Assembly (NCBI GenBank): GCA_037893245.1
Contig: JBAIAA010000510.1
Coordinates: 496,001-560,000 of the forward strand
Direction of reading: 5' to 3'
DNA: 64,000 bases
DNA from: Crossaster papposus
Taxonomy: Eukaryota > Echinodermata > Asteroidea > Velatida > Solasteridae
Both the position numbers and the translations under genes were made by a program. Positions 32,626 to 43,159 of the stretch are shown one piece after another. Within the stretch, counting starts at the first letter, position 1. Every line of letters begins with the position of its first letter. Below the pieces are notes generated by a model, which saw only the letters and a program-made list of their open reading frames with translations, had not been told where the DNA came from and ran no database searches.

Positions 32626-34690
32626 CAGTATGGACTACTAACGCAGATGTTTTTACCTCGGCTAAATTCCAGGAACTAACTGCAAGGATACAAGTAAATC
32701 CACCAGACATTTTGGCAATTTCTGAGGTGAAACCAAAGAATTTTAGATACGACCTGCACCTGTCACAATATAATTTACCTGGTTACAACGTGGAACCACT
32801 TCACATAAATGATGATACCGGCAGAGGAATGCTGTTATATGTAAATAGTTCTGTTTCTCATAATTTTGTAGATTTGCACCAATTTAATGTCCAAGAAGCT
32901 CTAGCAGTCGAACTGAAACTGCAGAGCAGAGACTCCATATTGTTTTGTTATGTGTACAGAAGTCCCAACTCCAACACCGACAATAACGACAATATCAATG
33001 CGATGCTACGAACCTTATCAAATAGAGGATACTTGCATCTTTTGGTAGCTGGAGATTTTAACTACCCTGGCATAGACTGGTCTACTTATACCACTAACTC
33101 TACCGTGGAAGATAAAGAGTTTAGATTTATCGAGACTACGAGGGACTGCTACTTGTGTCAACATGTAGAGGTTCCTACTAGGGGAAGGGGATCGAACACC
33201 CCGTCTCTGTTAGATTTGGTGCTTTCCAATAGCAAAGACTTGATAAACGTAATTGATACACAGCCCCTCTTGGGAAAAGCGATCATGCTCTGATAAAGAT
33301 TGACTGTCAGTGTTATCCAGATGAGGACAACACTCCTAAAATCAGATTCAGCTTTGATAAAGGCGACTATGAACAAATGAGAGAAATGTTAGACATTGAT
33401 TGGGAAGCTGAGTTTGAGGACTGCCCAGAAAATGTGGATCTCCAATGGAACAAATTCACAAGTAGGTGCCGTGAAGCTGAAATCAAGTGTATACCGAAGA
33501 AAATCATTCGAACAAATAAAAGGTTCTTTACGATTCCTTTGGATCGGAAAACACTGGGCAAAATTAAGAAAAAGAACCGACTGTGGAATAAATTTGTGGA
33601 TTCAAAGTCTGGCGAAGTATATCAGGACTATTGCAGACTAAGAAACCAGATCAGGAAACTAACAAGAAAAGCGAAAAAACTCTACGAAAAGAATCTTGCC
33701 AAGCAAGTTAAAACCAACCCCAAGAAGTTTTGGAGCTATGCAAGTGCTAAAACCAAGCTTCGTTCCGGAATTCCCAACCTGTCAAAATCTGGTAATGAGA
33801 AAGCAGAGGACCTCACAGAAAATGACAAGGAAAAAGCAGAAGTTCTGGGTGAATTCTTCTCATCAGTGTTTACAATGGAACCCGAAGGACATTGGGACTT
33901 ACCAGAGTCAATTTACACAGCCCACGAGTTGGAACTGGAAGTCAGTGAGGAGAGCGTGCATAAAGTTCTGAACAAGCTCAACATATCTAAGTCACCTGGA
34001 CCTGATAAATTCCACCCAAGGGAATTATTTGAACTGCGAGATGTAATTAGCAAACCACTGGCCATTATTTTCCAAACATCACTACGGACAGGGGTATTGC
34101 CAGACGACTGGAAGAGGGCCGATATAACAGCCATTCACAAAAAAGGGAGCAAGAAAGTTGCAGGGAACTACAGACCAATTAGTCTCACTAGTGTGATCTG
34201 CAAAGTATTTGAAACACTCATTAGAAACTCTATGGTTGATTACATGAAAGACAATCAACTATTCAGCTCAAGGCAATTTGGCTTTATCAGTGGGAGATCC
34301 ACAGTGTTGCAGCTGATCACCGTTATCGACAAATGGACAGAAATTTTGGATTCGGGAGGTGCAGTTGATGTAGTGTACTGTGACTTCATGAAAGCTTTTG
34401 ATAAAGTCCCGCATAGACGTCTAATCGATACATTGAAGTATTATGGTATAGGAGACCCCATCTTACAATGGATTGGAGCATTCCTGAGTAACAGAAAACA
34501 GAGGGTTGCTGTTAAGGGAAATTTCTCAGAGTGGCAAGACGTACTCAGCGGAATACCCCAAGGATCAGTACTGGGACCAATCCTGTTTGTGATCTACATC
34601 AACTCACTACCAGAGATGGCTCAGGAGTCCGAAGTATACCTCTTTGCTGATGATACAAAGATTTTGGGGAAAAGTGTGGGAGGTCATGCC
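32613..34690 (+). pseudogene. LINE ORF2: AP endonuclease and reverse transcriptase, frameshifted and truncated
   Basis: The endonuclease frame is open from about 32613: KLTVWTTNADVF, DILAISEVKPKNFRYD, FCYVYRSPNSN, LLVAGDFNYPGIDWS, PSLLDLVLSNS. One base is missing from an A run near 33277. The next frame gives the linker (SYASAKTKLRSGIP) and RT: SPGPDKFHP, LPDDWKRADITAIHKKG, NYRPISLTSVICK, VVYCDFMKAFDKVPHR, GIPQGSVLGPILF, and catalytic FADD in LFADDTKIL. The protein becomes unrecognisable just after FADDTKILGKS (about 34680). The thumb and 3' UTR are missing, and an inverted-repeat element follows at 34800. Confidence 0.87.
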
Positions 34691-34799
34691 GGGATATCGA
34701 TGTGCACACATTTTGTAAAGCAATCCAAAGGACTCTTGCTTGGACCCTATATCACCCGACATATCCACATGTTGAAAAAGGTGATTTTAGGGTCCAAGT

Positions 34800-35454
34800 T
34801 AGGCCTCTTAAAATTAATAAAAAGTTTTACATCGCCGCCCGCCCCGATTTGGAGCTCCGTCCCGATATTTTTTATGTTTTATATTTTTTCTAAAACTGTT
34901 TTTTTTTTCTACTTCTGTGCATGCAATTGATGGTCTAAGATCGTCGATAACAACTGCGCGCGCCATCCAGTGCGTGTATGGAGATGTACGCGATCGCTTC
35001 ATCAAAACCCACCTTCAGAAAAGTCGCATCACGTGGCTGACGGCATGTAATAGCGCGCTCTGGAAAGATCGTCATAGTCTTTAGGAAAGCCACGAGAGGG
35101 TGCTATCGCGACAAACCATCATATTAGCAACCGACAGGTTCTTCTTGCCTAAAGACTACAGTCAACAGGGCAAGTCGCTGCACGCTGGTGGACTGGTGGC
35201 TAACGATGTCATTGTCAAATGTATGCACTATTCCTTCCACTATGACTACCATTCCAATGTGTTCAAGCCACACTGTATTGATACTATTAAATAAACAATG
35301 AACAGTAAACGATCGCTACGTATAATTTGGGCACCTTGGATATGAAGGAAAGTAAAAAACAAAAAATATAAAATATAAAATATAAATTCCCCGCCCCGCC
35401 AATTTTTTTAAATCTCAGCGATGTAAAACTTTTTATTAATTTTAAGAGGCCTTA
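34800..35454 (+). mobile_element. Inverted-repeat DNA element carrying an orphan 3' exon
   Basis: The ends are a nearly exact 35-bp inverted repeat (AGGCCTCTTAAAATTAATAA, AAGTTTTACATCGC). Inside is a possible terminal exon with AATAAA at its end. It lies directly after the truncated LINE RT. Confidence 0.82.
34929..35294 (+). pseudogene. Orphan terminal-exon frame inside the inverted-repeat element
   Basis: After a T-rich tract one frame runs for about 120 codons with a single TAG at 35082: RSSITTARAIQCVYGDV, RFIKTHLQKSRITWL, FFLPKDYSQQGKSLHAGG, NDVIVKCMHYSFHYDYH, PHCIDTIK, then TAA running into AATAAA. The codon pattern looks like real protein. I do not recognise the family: it could be the end of the element's transposase or a captured host exon. 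Confidence 0.45.
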
Positions 35455-35999
35455 CTCTGACTAATGTTTGCCCAAAGCAACATCCAATTTCACCCTCAAA
35501 ACGGCCACAAAAGTACTTGATTAGCCATCTGAGATGCAAGTACACATCGACGAATAAGATTGTGGTACTAAGGTTTACTTACGATTCTGATGAAAAGTGA
35601 AATTTCAAGGTTAATTCCGCAAGCTGCAACAGACACTTTGTTCTTGAAAAATAGTGCATGCCGACCGTACCACTATAGTTGATACTGAAGTAAGAATATG
35701 TAAGTAGAATCACCAACATAAACTTTTCCAAAAAATAATAATAATAATTATACCCAAACTTAGAAATAAATATATTACGTGGCAGGGATTAACGATTTAT
35801 GCAAATTATCCAATTTCCACCACTTGGATTTTTTGAGATTTTTAGTATGTCATTCTAGGGACCAGAAGTGCACTGTGGTGAAAAATATTCTATTGCAATT
35901 TGTGTGAGGTCAAAACTTATTTTCCTTGGACTATTATTGTGATTTGGAATAATACATGGAGGAGTGGTTTATGACCAATCAGGGTATTACAAAGGACAT

Positions 36000-36362
36000 T
36001 TTGTTATGAGGCGCTAGCTTCACGCGTAATGTACGTGCCCAAACCGCTATAAAAGACGAGCCAAATCAGTGCTCGGGGTTCAGAGATTCAGATCGATGTT
36101 CAGGTCGTGACTGGTTCTGGCCCGGTAGACCTAGTACACGGAGCGCGTCTTACTCGACGTTGGATTGCAATACACATTGACGCTCCGTCTCATTGTTACA
36201 CACATAGACATTCGGTTTATGCACATTAGGCATAGTGTGTGCTTGTAGTATTGGAAGCATCGAACAGATAATAAAACTGTTATTATTCTTTGAAGCCACA
36301 GCACGATCTCTCCAGTCTCTTTAGTCATTTAGTACTCGTACCAGTATTTTCACGCCCGTTAC
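36000..36362 (+). mobile_element. Possible solo LTR
   Basis: Has the order of an LTR: TATAAAAG at 36050, a GC-richer start region with repeated TTCAG, AATAAAACTG at about 36270, a T-rich segment, and an end at CCCGTTACA. I found no second LTR, primer-binding site or clear target duplication, so other explanations remain open. Confidence 0.3.
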
Positions 36363-37001
36363 AATATATAAGTTTATAACACCTCACCCATGCCATGGAG
36401 GTTTCCTACCTTCATGCCTCACCCAAAGATTCGGCTTGGTTTGGATACTTTAAAATTATAATCTAAATACAGTTTAAATGAATTATAATCTAAATACATG
36501 TACAGTTAAAATGAACTTTTATTTCAATCCAGCTCCGTAGCGCTGGCTCTTTGAAACAATACCCGCTACGATCAGCATACATTTACACACAAATACCGCG
36601 CCATGGGTACTACTTTGGTTGCTAATGGTATAGTACTTTGGTTGCTACGGGTATAGTACTTTTGGTCGTGCACAGAAAGATAGTAAAAATAGAAAATACC
36701 ATGTGACTAGCTCTTGGTCATTCAAGACACCGAGTCTTTGGGTAAACTCATGCATTTTTATGCAATCAAAAAAATATATGATGGTTAAATAAATTGTATA
36801 CAGGAACAAGAAAAATTGTCAAAAATGACCCATGTACAGAACACCCCGTACATATCAACTTAATACTTTCCTTATCAGGACGACCTAAGACTTTTCCATT
36901 TACATTTTGTATTTACCTGACCTTTACTGTTTGTGTTTTTTATTCATGTAATTTAGTGTCATACTACTAGCTGTACGTGATAACCCCATCGTTTGTCAGT
37001 C

Positions 37002-38513
37002 ATGTCTGCAACTGCAACCGAGGTATTTGACGTTTGTGTCGTCGGGGCAGGTTTGTGGGGCAGTGCAGCTGCCAAATATTGCTCAGAGTGGCCTGGTATC
37101 TTGGTTTGCCTTATCGGACCCAGCAAACCAGTCACGAAGAGGTATGATTTTTGTTTCCCACTCGTGATTTAATGGTAGGGAACACCATTTGCGATACCGC
37201 AACATTTTACTACCAAATTATTAGGAAATATCTTGCTTATTTGTAGGTAAATAATGATTGTAGGCATCCAGCAAATAGAATTGTGCTAGATATCCTTTAA
37301 TTGTTCTGAAAAATTGAATTATATTTATTAACCCTAACCCTACCTAATGCTACTTTTTACTACTAGTAGTAAAAAGTAGTATGCAGTACTCTCACTGACT
37401 TTTGTGCAATGCCTGTAGTAATTTTTAGTACTTCACCACTTATTGCACTCGTAGTACTTTTTAGCATTGGGTTCCTCTGCTTGCTGAGTGTGCATTGCCC
37501 ATGTATGCTGTGTAGACTCTACAGCAAAAATTGTAAATTGGGACACAATGGGTCAAGGTTGGACTACTGCATTTTTTGCCAGGTAAGTATTACTGACCTG
37601 TATTGCCACTATTGGTATTTTGTAGTTGGCAGTATCTGTACTCTTGTCAGTACACACCCAATCATCAGTCACGGAGAGACCCAATGCTACAAAATACTAA
37701 GTAGTATTCTGTAGTACGCAGTTCTTTAGCCCAAAGTAAGGCCTAGGGGGTTAGGGTTACAAAAACAGGAACAATATAAGAACTACTGCCTTGCGGCGGT
37801 TGAAAACGAGTATTGTTTTTCTTGCTTTTCTTAACATCCAATGATTGTAAAACTCCGGACAAGTCAGTTACAATGTTTACTATAAAATACAACCCCCCAA
37901 AATGTACCCATTCTTGATAATTCAAGCAATTATTGATGGTGTATCCTACCTTTAAAATCTTTTGAAGGGCACAATACATTGTTCAAATATATCCAAGACA
38001 TCAACAAAATTTTACTTATTGTCAGTTGTACATTTTTATTGTTTGAAAGCAGCAAAAGTTCTCAAAAATCTAAAGAAAAGTGCTTGACAACTAACCTGAC
38101 GAAGGTTTAGTTCTGTGAATGATATTTATTCCAATAAAATAATATTCTTAGATTTCGATATGGAACCAACTGCTTAATGGAAATTTCAAAAAATGCATCT
38201 CTGGGACACATCTTTAGACTACTTCAAATTCTTCAAAATGACAGCATGCCAGGGAAATAATTTCACAGGGAGTTTATAGGGTCATTATTATGTTTACATA
38301 ATTTGGTGCGAGTTCTGGTACTACAACACTGGAACAATGGAAGAATAATTTCAATAATATTTTCTGTTTTTTTAAAGAATTATGAAAGCCGGTCTGTATT
38401 CGGTGCCCATTATGATGAGGGACGAGTATTTAGTGGAATCAGCAGAAGTTTTAAATCGGGAGAACTTGGCAGACGAGCAGCTCAAAGGTTCAGTCATATC
38501 GAACGAATGACAG
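37002..38513 (+). CDS. FAD-dependent oxidoreductase (DAO family), exons 1 and 2 only
   Basis: Exon 1 (37002-37141) starts MSATATEVFDVCVVGAGLWG: a dinucleotide-binding GxGxxG fold (VVGAGLWGSA) for the ADP part of FAD, then VCLIGPSKPVTK. Exon 2 (38389-38513) reads RSVFGAHYDEGRVFSGISR and SGELGRRAAQRFSHIERM, the FAD-contacting stretch. Donor and acceptor are GT-AG and the phases match (140 nt, then 125 nt). After exon 2 there is a donor GTAAGAG, but no later exon follows: the DNA passes into a palindrome and then eEF2. It is therefore a 5' fragment complementary to the 3' fragment at the window start. Upstream lies only transposon-rich DNA. Confidence 0.75.
37168..37956 (+). mobile_element. TTTAAAGGTAG-type inverted-repeat element, interrupted
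   Basis: Lies in intron 1 of the FAD oxidoreductase copy. Its ends (GGTAGGGAACACCATTTGC and GATGGTGTATCCTACCTTTAAA) and middle match 53694-54020. It is split by the TTAACCC element at 37328-37759. Confidence 0.75.
37328..37759 (+). mobile_element. TTAACCCTAACC-ended element with AGTAC-rich core
   Basis: Begins TTAACCCTAACCCTACC and ends CTAGGGGGTTAGGGTTA. The interior is full of AGTACTTTTTAG-like and TAGTAGTAAAAAGTAG motifs. See also 41387-41874 and 48467-48906. Confidence 0.7.
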
Positions 38514-38581
38514 GTAAGAGAGAAACGCACGCACGTGTGAATGCATATGCGGATATTTCACGCGTACTGTGAACCTGTGAA
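38052..38581 (+). repeat. Segmental duplication, copy B
   Basis: Twin of 1-519 and includes exon 2 of the FAD oxidoreductase. Its right edge abuts the 77-bp palindrome. Confidence 0.9.
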
Positions 38582-38586
38582 TTTCA

Positions 38587-38663
38587 CATTTTTTTTCTCC
38601 ATCTAAAGAGTAGGTAGCATGTGAATCACATGCTACCTACTCTTTAGATGGAGAAAAAAAATG
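38587..38663. repeat. Perfect palindrome at duplication edge (38-bp arms, 1-nt centre)
   Basis: The left arm is CA(T)8CTCCATCTAAAG then AGTAGGTAGCATGTGA. A single A separates it from its exact reverse complement. The symmetry resumes outside after a 2-nt bulge (AATTTCA / TGAAATT), giving a cruciform-capable structure of about 95 bp. Confidence 0.97.
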
Positions 38664-38739
38664 AATGAAATTTGAACCCAATAGTATAACTGCTAACAAA
38701 AACAAAACAGTTTTGTTTGATTCCTAGATTCAATCCAGG

Positions 38740-38960
38740 AGGTTTGGTCTAATGGTTAATGGTGTCTGATTCACGTGAGATGACACATCATTTTGAACAC
38801 CAACTGCAAAATTTTGTATTTTTGTTTTTCTGGCAAGACACTTTACTTAGGTTGTTCTCTATCAACCTGTGGGGATAGAGATGAGATTAATCCAGCATAA
38901 TCCTCCTGCGACCGTGTACAAAACAAATTGATACAGCCTCAGTCCTCCAAGATCTTCCAT
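38740..38960 (+). repeat. tRNA-derived SINE-like element
   Basis: GGTTTGGTCTAATGGTTAATGG at the start resembles a tRNA A-box region, followed by a body like that of 9127-9300. The B box is degenerate. Confidence 0.35.
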
Positions 38961-39097
38961 TGTTTCTTTAATTTGTTCACGGGAGGCGTGGCCACTGCCT
39001 GAATTCTGCACAATTTTCCCAACAGTACTGTTGATTTGTTGAGGCAGTGTCGATGATATCCAGAACCAGTGCAGATGTCATGTTATTTAGGCATATA

Positions 39098-39490
39098 TGT
39101 GACCTGCTCTGTGAAAATGAGTCAGATGTCGAAAATTTTACAGAGTTATATACATGTATACCATTAGAAAGAGTGCACTGTCCTCTTTAATTTGATATGT
39201 TAGTCTTAATTTTGACGATCTTGTGAAATCTAAAAAAAACCTTCATGACAGAAATTGTGCATTTAAAACAAAATATTTCCCTTTAGGAGATGTATGCAAT
39301 AGAATACAAAACCGGTTTTTCTCACTGAATCTGATTTAATTCAGCATGTTTTAATGTAGAAATTGAAAATATAGATCCTAACCAAGCTGAAAATCATGAA
39401 ATAGGAATATAAAATTGTCATACGTTCAACCACCCAAATCTTGTAAGTGCATTCTGCGACATCTGACTCATTTTCACAGAGCGGGTCACA
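39098..39490. mobile_element. TGTGACC-type inverted-repeat element
   Basis: Ends TGTGACCTGCTCTGTGAAAATGAGTCAGATGTCG and its complement. Just upstream of the first visible eEF2 exon. Confidence 0.85.
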
Positions 39491-39668
39491 TATGTGTGCA
39501 TGGCTAACCTTAAACAGCATTAGGTGCTACCTGTACCTTGCTATAGTAAATCCTACAAAATCCATTGATTTCTTGATTTCTCATTTTTGGCAAAGAGGAT
39601 TTTGGAGGACTTGGGAAAGATCAAGTTTGAAGTATTTACACTCTTTTTGGGGGTTTTCCATCATGCAG

Positions 39669-39850
39669 TGCCATCTCCTTGTACTATGAATTGGCGGATG
39701 TCGACATGCAGTACATCACCCAGGAGAAGGATGGCAATGGATTTCTGATCAATCTGATTGACTCTCCTGGCCACGTCGACTTCTCCTTCGAAGTGACTGC
39801 CGCTCTACGTGTGACCGACGGTGCACTAGTTGTGGTAGATTGTGTCAGTG
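39669..39850 (+). CDS. EEF2: eEF2 exon: switch/G3 region
   Basis: [44 protein letters not shown]. The first base completes a codon from a missing upstream exon. It has Phe in HVDFSFEV where eEF2 almost always has Ser. Confidence 0.95.
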
Positions 39851-42800
39851 GTACGTTAAAGTGCGCTCAGAATAGCGCTGGTCATTTTTTGTGTAACTTA
39901 TTGTTCGCTTTATTCTGAATATTTGAATGTCAAGTTAAACATGTGCCTGGCTGAACTTGTAATCGCCAGCAAACAGGATTGTGTGCATCTACACATATTG
40001 AGGTTATAAACCCCAATGCCCTGCACTGGAAACCGTACCTAACCTGACAAACTTGAGTAGCTGCTCACAGGTTCAGTGTTTACTAAACAGAACCTGCAAA
40101 ACTCCAACAGGGGCCAATTTCATAAAACATGCAAGCACAAAAATGTACTAAGCATGAAAATTCTTTCCTTGGGAAAACAGGGTTACAAATCTAATTTTCA
40201 GGTAATATTTATTGTTTGTGACTGTATTTAGCTGGTTTTTGCTTAGCATAAAGAGCATTTGGAGTTTTGGCTTGTAACCAGGTTTTACTGAGCAAAACTA
40301 TTTTTGTGCTAAGCAAATTGTTGTGCTAAGCAAATTTTTGTGCTTAGACGTTTTATGAAATTGGCCTCTGGTCTTGTGCTTACAGTAATAAACTTGTCAA
40401 ACTTCTAGCAGGTCAAATCTTTTAAATATGTTTGTTGTTTTTTTGGGTTTTTTAAGCTCAATATAGCTTAAAATTTATTAGGTTTGATAACATAACCCAA
40501 AGTAAATTTGGTACCTCATTGTGCAGCAAAACTTAATGTAGAGAGCACCCGCTTAAGTCTTAAAAAGCCTTATTCTCTTTCAAAAGACAAAGAATTGAAC
40601 CCCCCATAAAAGAGAAATCCATGGTTCATTTAAATTGGCTCTCTGAACCCTGAAACGTTTGCAGGTGTGTGCGTTCAGACGGAGACGGTGTTGCGTCAGG
40701 CTATCGCTGAGCGAATCAAGCCCATGGTGTTCATGAACAAAATGGACCGGGCCCTGCTGGAACTGCAGCTGGAGATGGAAGACCTCTACCAGACCTTCCA
40801 GCGTATCGTGGAGAGCATCAACGTGATTGTAGCCACTTACGCTGACGAGCATGGACCCATGGGAGATATCCAGGTAACAAATCTTTAAATTAATTTGACG
40901 GAACCATTACAGTATTGGGTTTTGCCTCGCACCTTGAAATTGTGACGTTCAAACTTAAGATCTGAAGGTGTGGAGCAAAACCCAATACTGTATGGTCCTA
41001 CAAGGTAAATTTGTGTAAGTTTCAAAGTGAAAAAAGAAATTGGCACTCGAACCTGCGACCTCGGGAATACTGGACCGGTGCTCTACCAACTGAGCTATCT
41101 TGCCCTATCTTAAATAGTCAGTATCTTTGTTAGAGGGCGCTAGTCAGAAGTCATAAACACCAGAATGCCGTGTTGCCAGGGATCACGCCCCATTTTACGA
41201 TACAACCTGGGAAGCGACATGGTGGGGATTAATCAATGAGGATACAACTTTTTATCTTATAATACACGAATAAACTACAAGGTAAATTTGCATACATTTC
41301 AAAGTCAACAAAGAAATTGTCAAGGCGGGACTTTGAAATTTAAGCAGATTTACCTGGTCAGTTTCCCTTGTGGTTTATTTGTGTATTTAACCCTAACTAC
41401 CCCAAACCCATCAAACTCCAACTGCAGCTTTCGCTAGGTTTTGGCAGGTTTGGTACCAAACCGTAACAATTTGTTGTTAGACTTTGTTTGACTCAGTACC
41501 AAAGGCCCAGGGAGACCCTGTTGAATTCTGTGAGGTTCAGGACAGAAAGGCATGGGACTTGTCAAAATAATAGAAATTTTGAGAATACACAGGCATTTAT
41601 ACGCGAGTGACCCACATTGTCACGGCACAGTTCCTGGTCAACTGTAAGTGTATGTACACTTACACCTTGTATGTGTGTCCCCACTAAAACACATAATACC
41701 ACTGGCCAGTTATCACTGTTCCAAGTCAATAAAAGTTCAACTGTTGGAGTTTGGAAGATTTAGTACTGTTAGGTTCAGTACAGTGTACCAAAAATTACTG
41801 AACATGTGGGAGCTGTTGAAGTTTGTTAGGTTTGGTATGCTTCCTAGTGCGAGAGCCTAGGGGGTTAGGGTTAAAGATCAAAAGTTGAATCCTCGCATTG
41901 TTGCTTCCCAGGTTGTGTAGTAATTTTTTTTCGCGCCCAAGTGAATTGATGTTACATACTACGTCCATCAGAATCCCGTTTGTGATAATTGGTTTGGTTC
42001 TTGTTCTGGCCTAATGATCATGTACCCATGGGATTTTTCTAAAAGGGATTGTTATTATAGCAAGTTATTTATCTAGTAGCCCCTTAAATCAAGGGTGGCA
42101 TAGGCTTGTGTGTAAAAGCGCTTGCCTCTCACCAATGTGGCCCGGGTTCGATTCCTGGCCGGGACCATATGTGACCTGTTCCAACGAAACCCGGACAAAG
42201 TCGACTTTTTCGAATTTTTTCAGATTTTGCTTTTTTCAAATTCTCTAGGTTCTCAGCTTTAAAATGATGTATCATTTACATATGTACCCCCACCCTATCT
42301 TCCCTGGGGTCTGGATTTAGTGATAAAACCCTGACAACCTAATTATGAGATAAACAGCTTTGAAGTTCAGAAAAGCGTATTATTTCTATACACAAATGTT
42401 TCACAAAATTGACAAAAAAATACACTTCTGGTAGATGTATTTTGTTCAAATTTGAGGAGATTGTAGATTAATAGTGAGTGACTTAGGAAAACCTAAAACC
42501 TCAAAATGGTAAAATCCATCTTGAAATTACTTCAGGAGTACATTGTGACAAAACACATTGTGCGACTTTGTCCGGGTTTCGTTGGAACAGGTCACATATG
42601 CGAGTAGAGTTGTGCGTTGGTTCTCTCCTGTGCCACGAGGGTTTTTCTCCAGGGCCCAATTTCATAGAGCTGCTTAACGGTAAGCAAATTTTCGTGCTAG
42701 CTTTAGCAGAAAAATTTGCTAACCTTAAGCGCTATTTTTTACGGCGTTTTTGTGCTAACGTTTGCGCGCGCATGGAAATTCTACTGTTACGTCACTGATT

Positions 42801-43121
42801 TAAGCAAATTTTCCCGCTAGGTTAAGTGTGCCTTTTGCTGCGCTTACTGCTTACGGTCCCCATGAAATAGACGGAGGCTCGGTTAGCAGAAAATCGTGTG
42901 CTTAGCAGCGCTATGAAATTGGGCCCAGGTCATCCGGTTTTCCTCCCTCCTGAAAAATCAAACACTTTCGATCTCAGGTTGTGTTCCGTAGTCATATATG
43001 AGTCGATGTGGCCGGCTGCCATAGGTGCCTTTACGTGCCAGCGACTCGACAACGTTGTACCGTAGCCGCGTCCTTCGCAATTCAGCACACCAGCTGCGAG
43101 TGAGGATGATTAGCCTCCCCA

Positions 43122-43159
<38 letters not shown>

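Noticed and set aside
37328-37345. True interstitial telomere repeat
   Set aside because: Only about one and a half TTAGGG units at each end, arranged as inverted termini; not a telomeric tract.
41035-41105. tRNA gene on the minus strand
   Set aside because: A and B boxes are present but stems mispair, and the sequence continues into a repeat body; better called a SINE.
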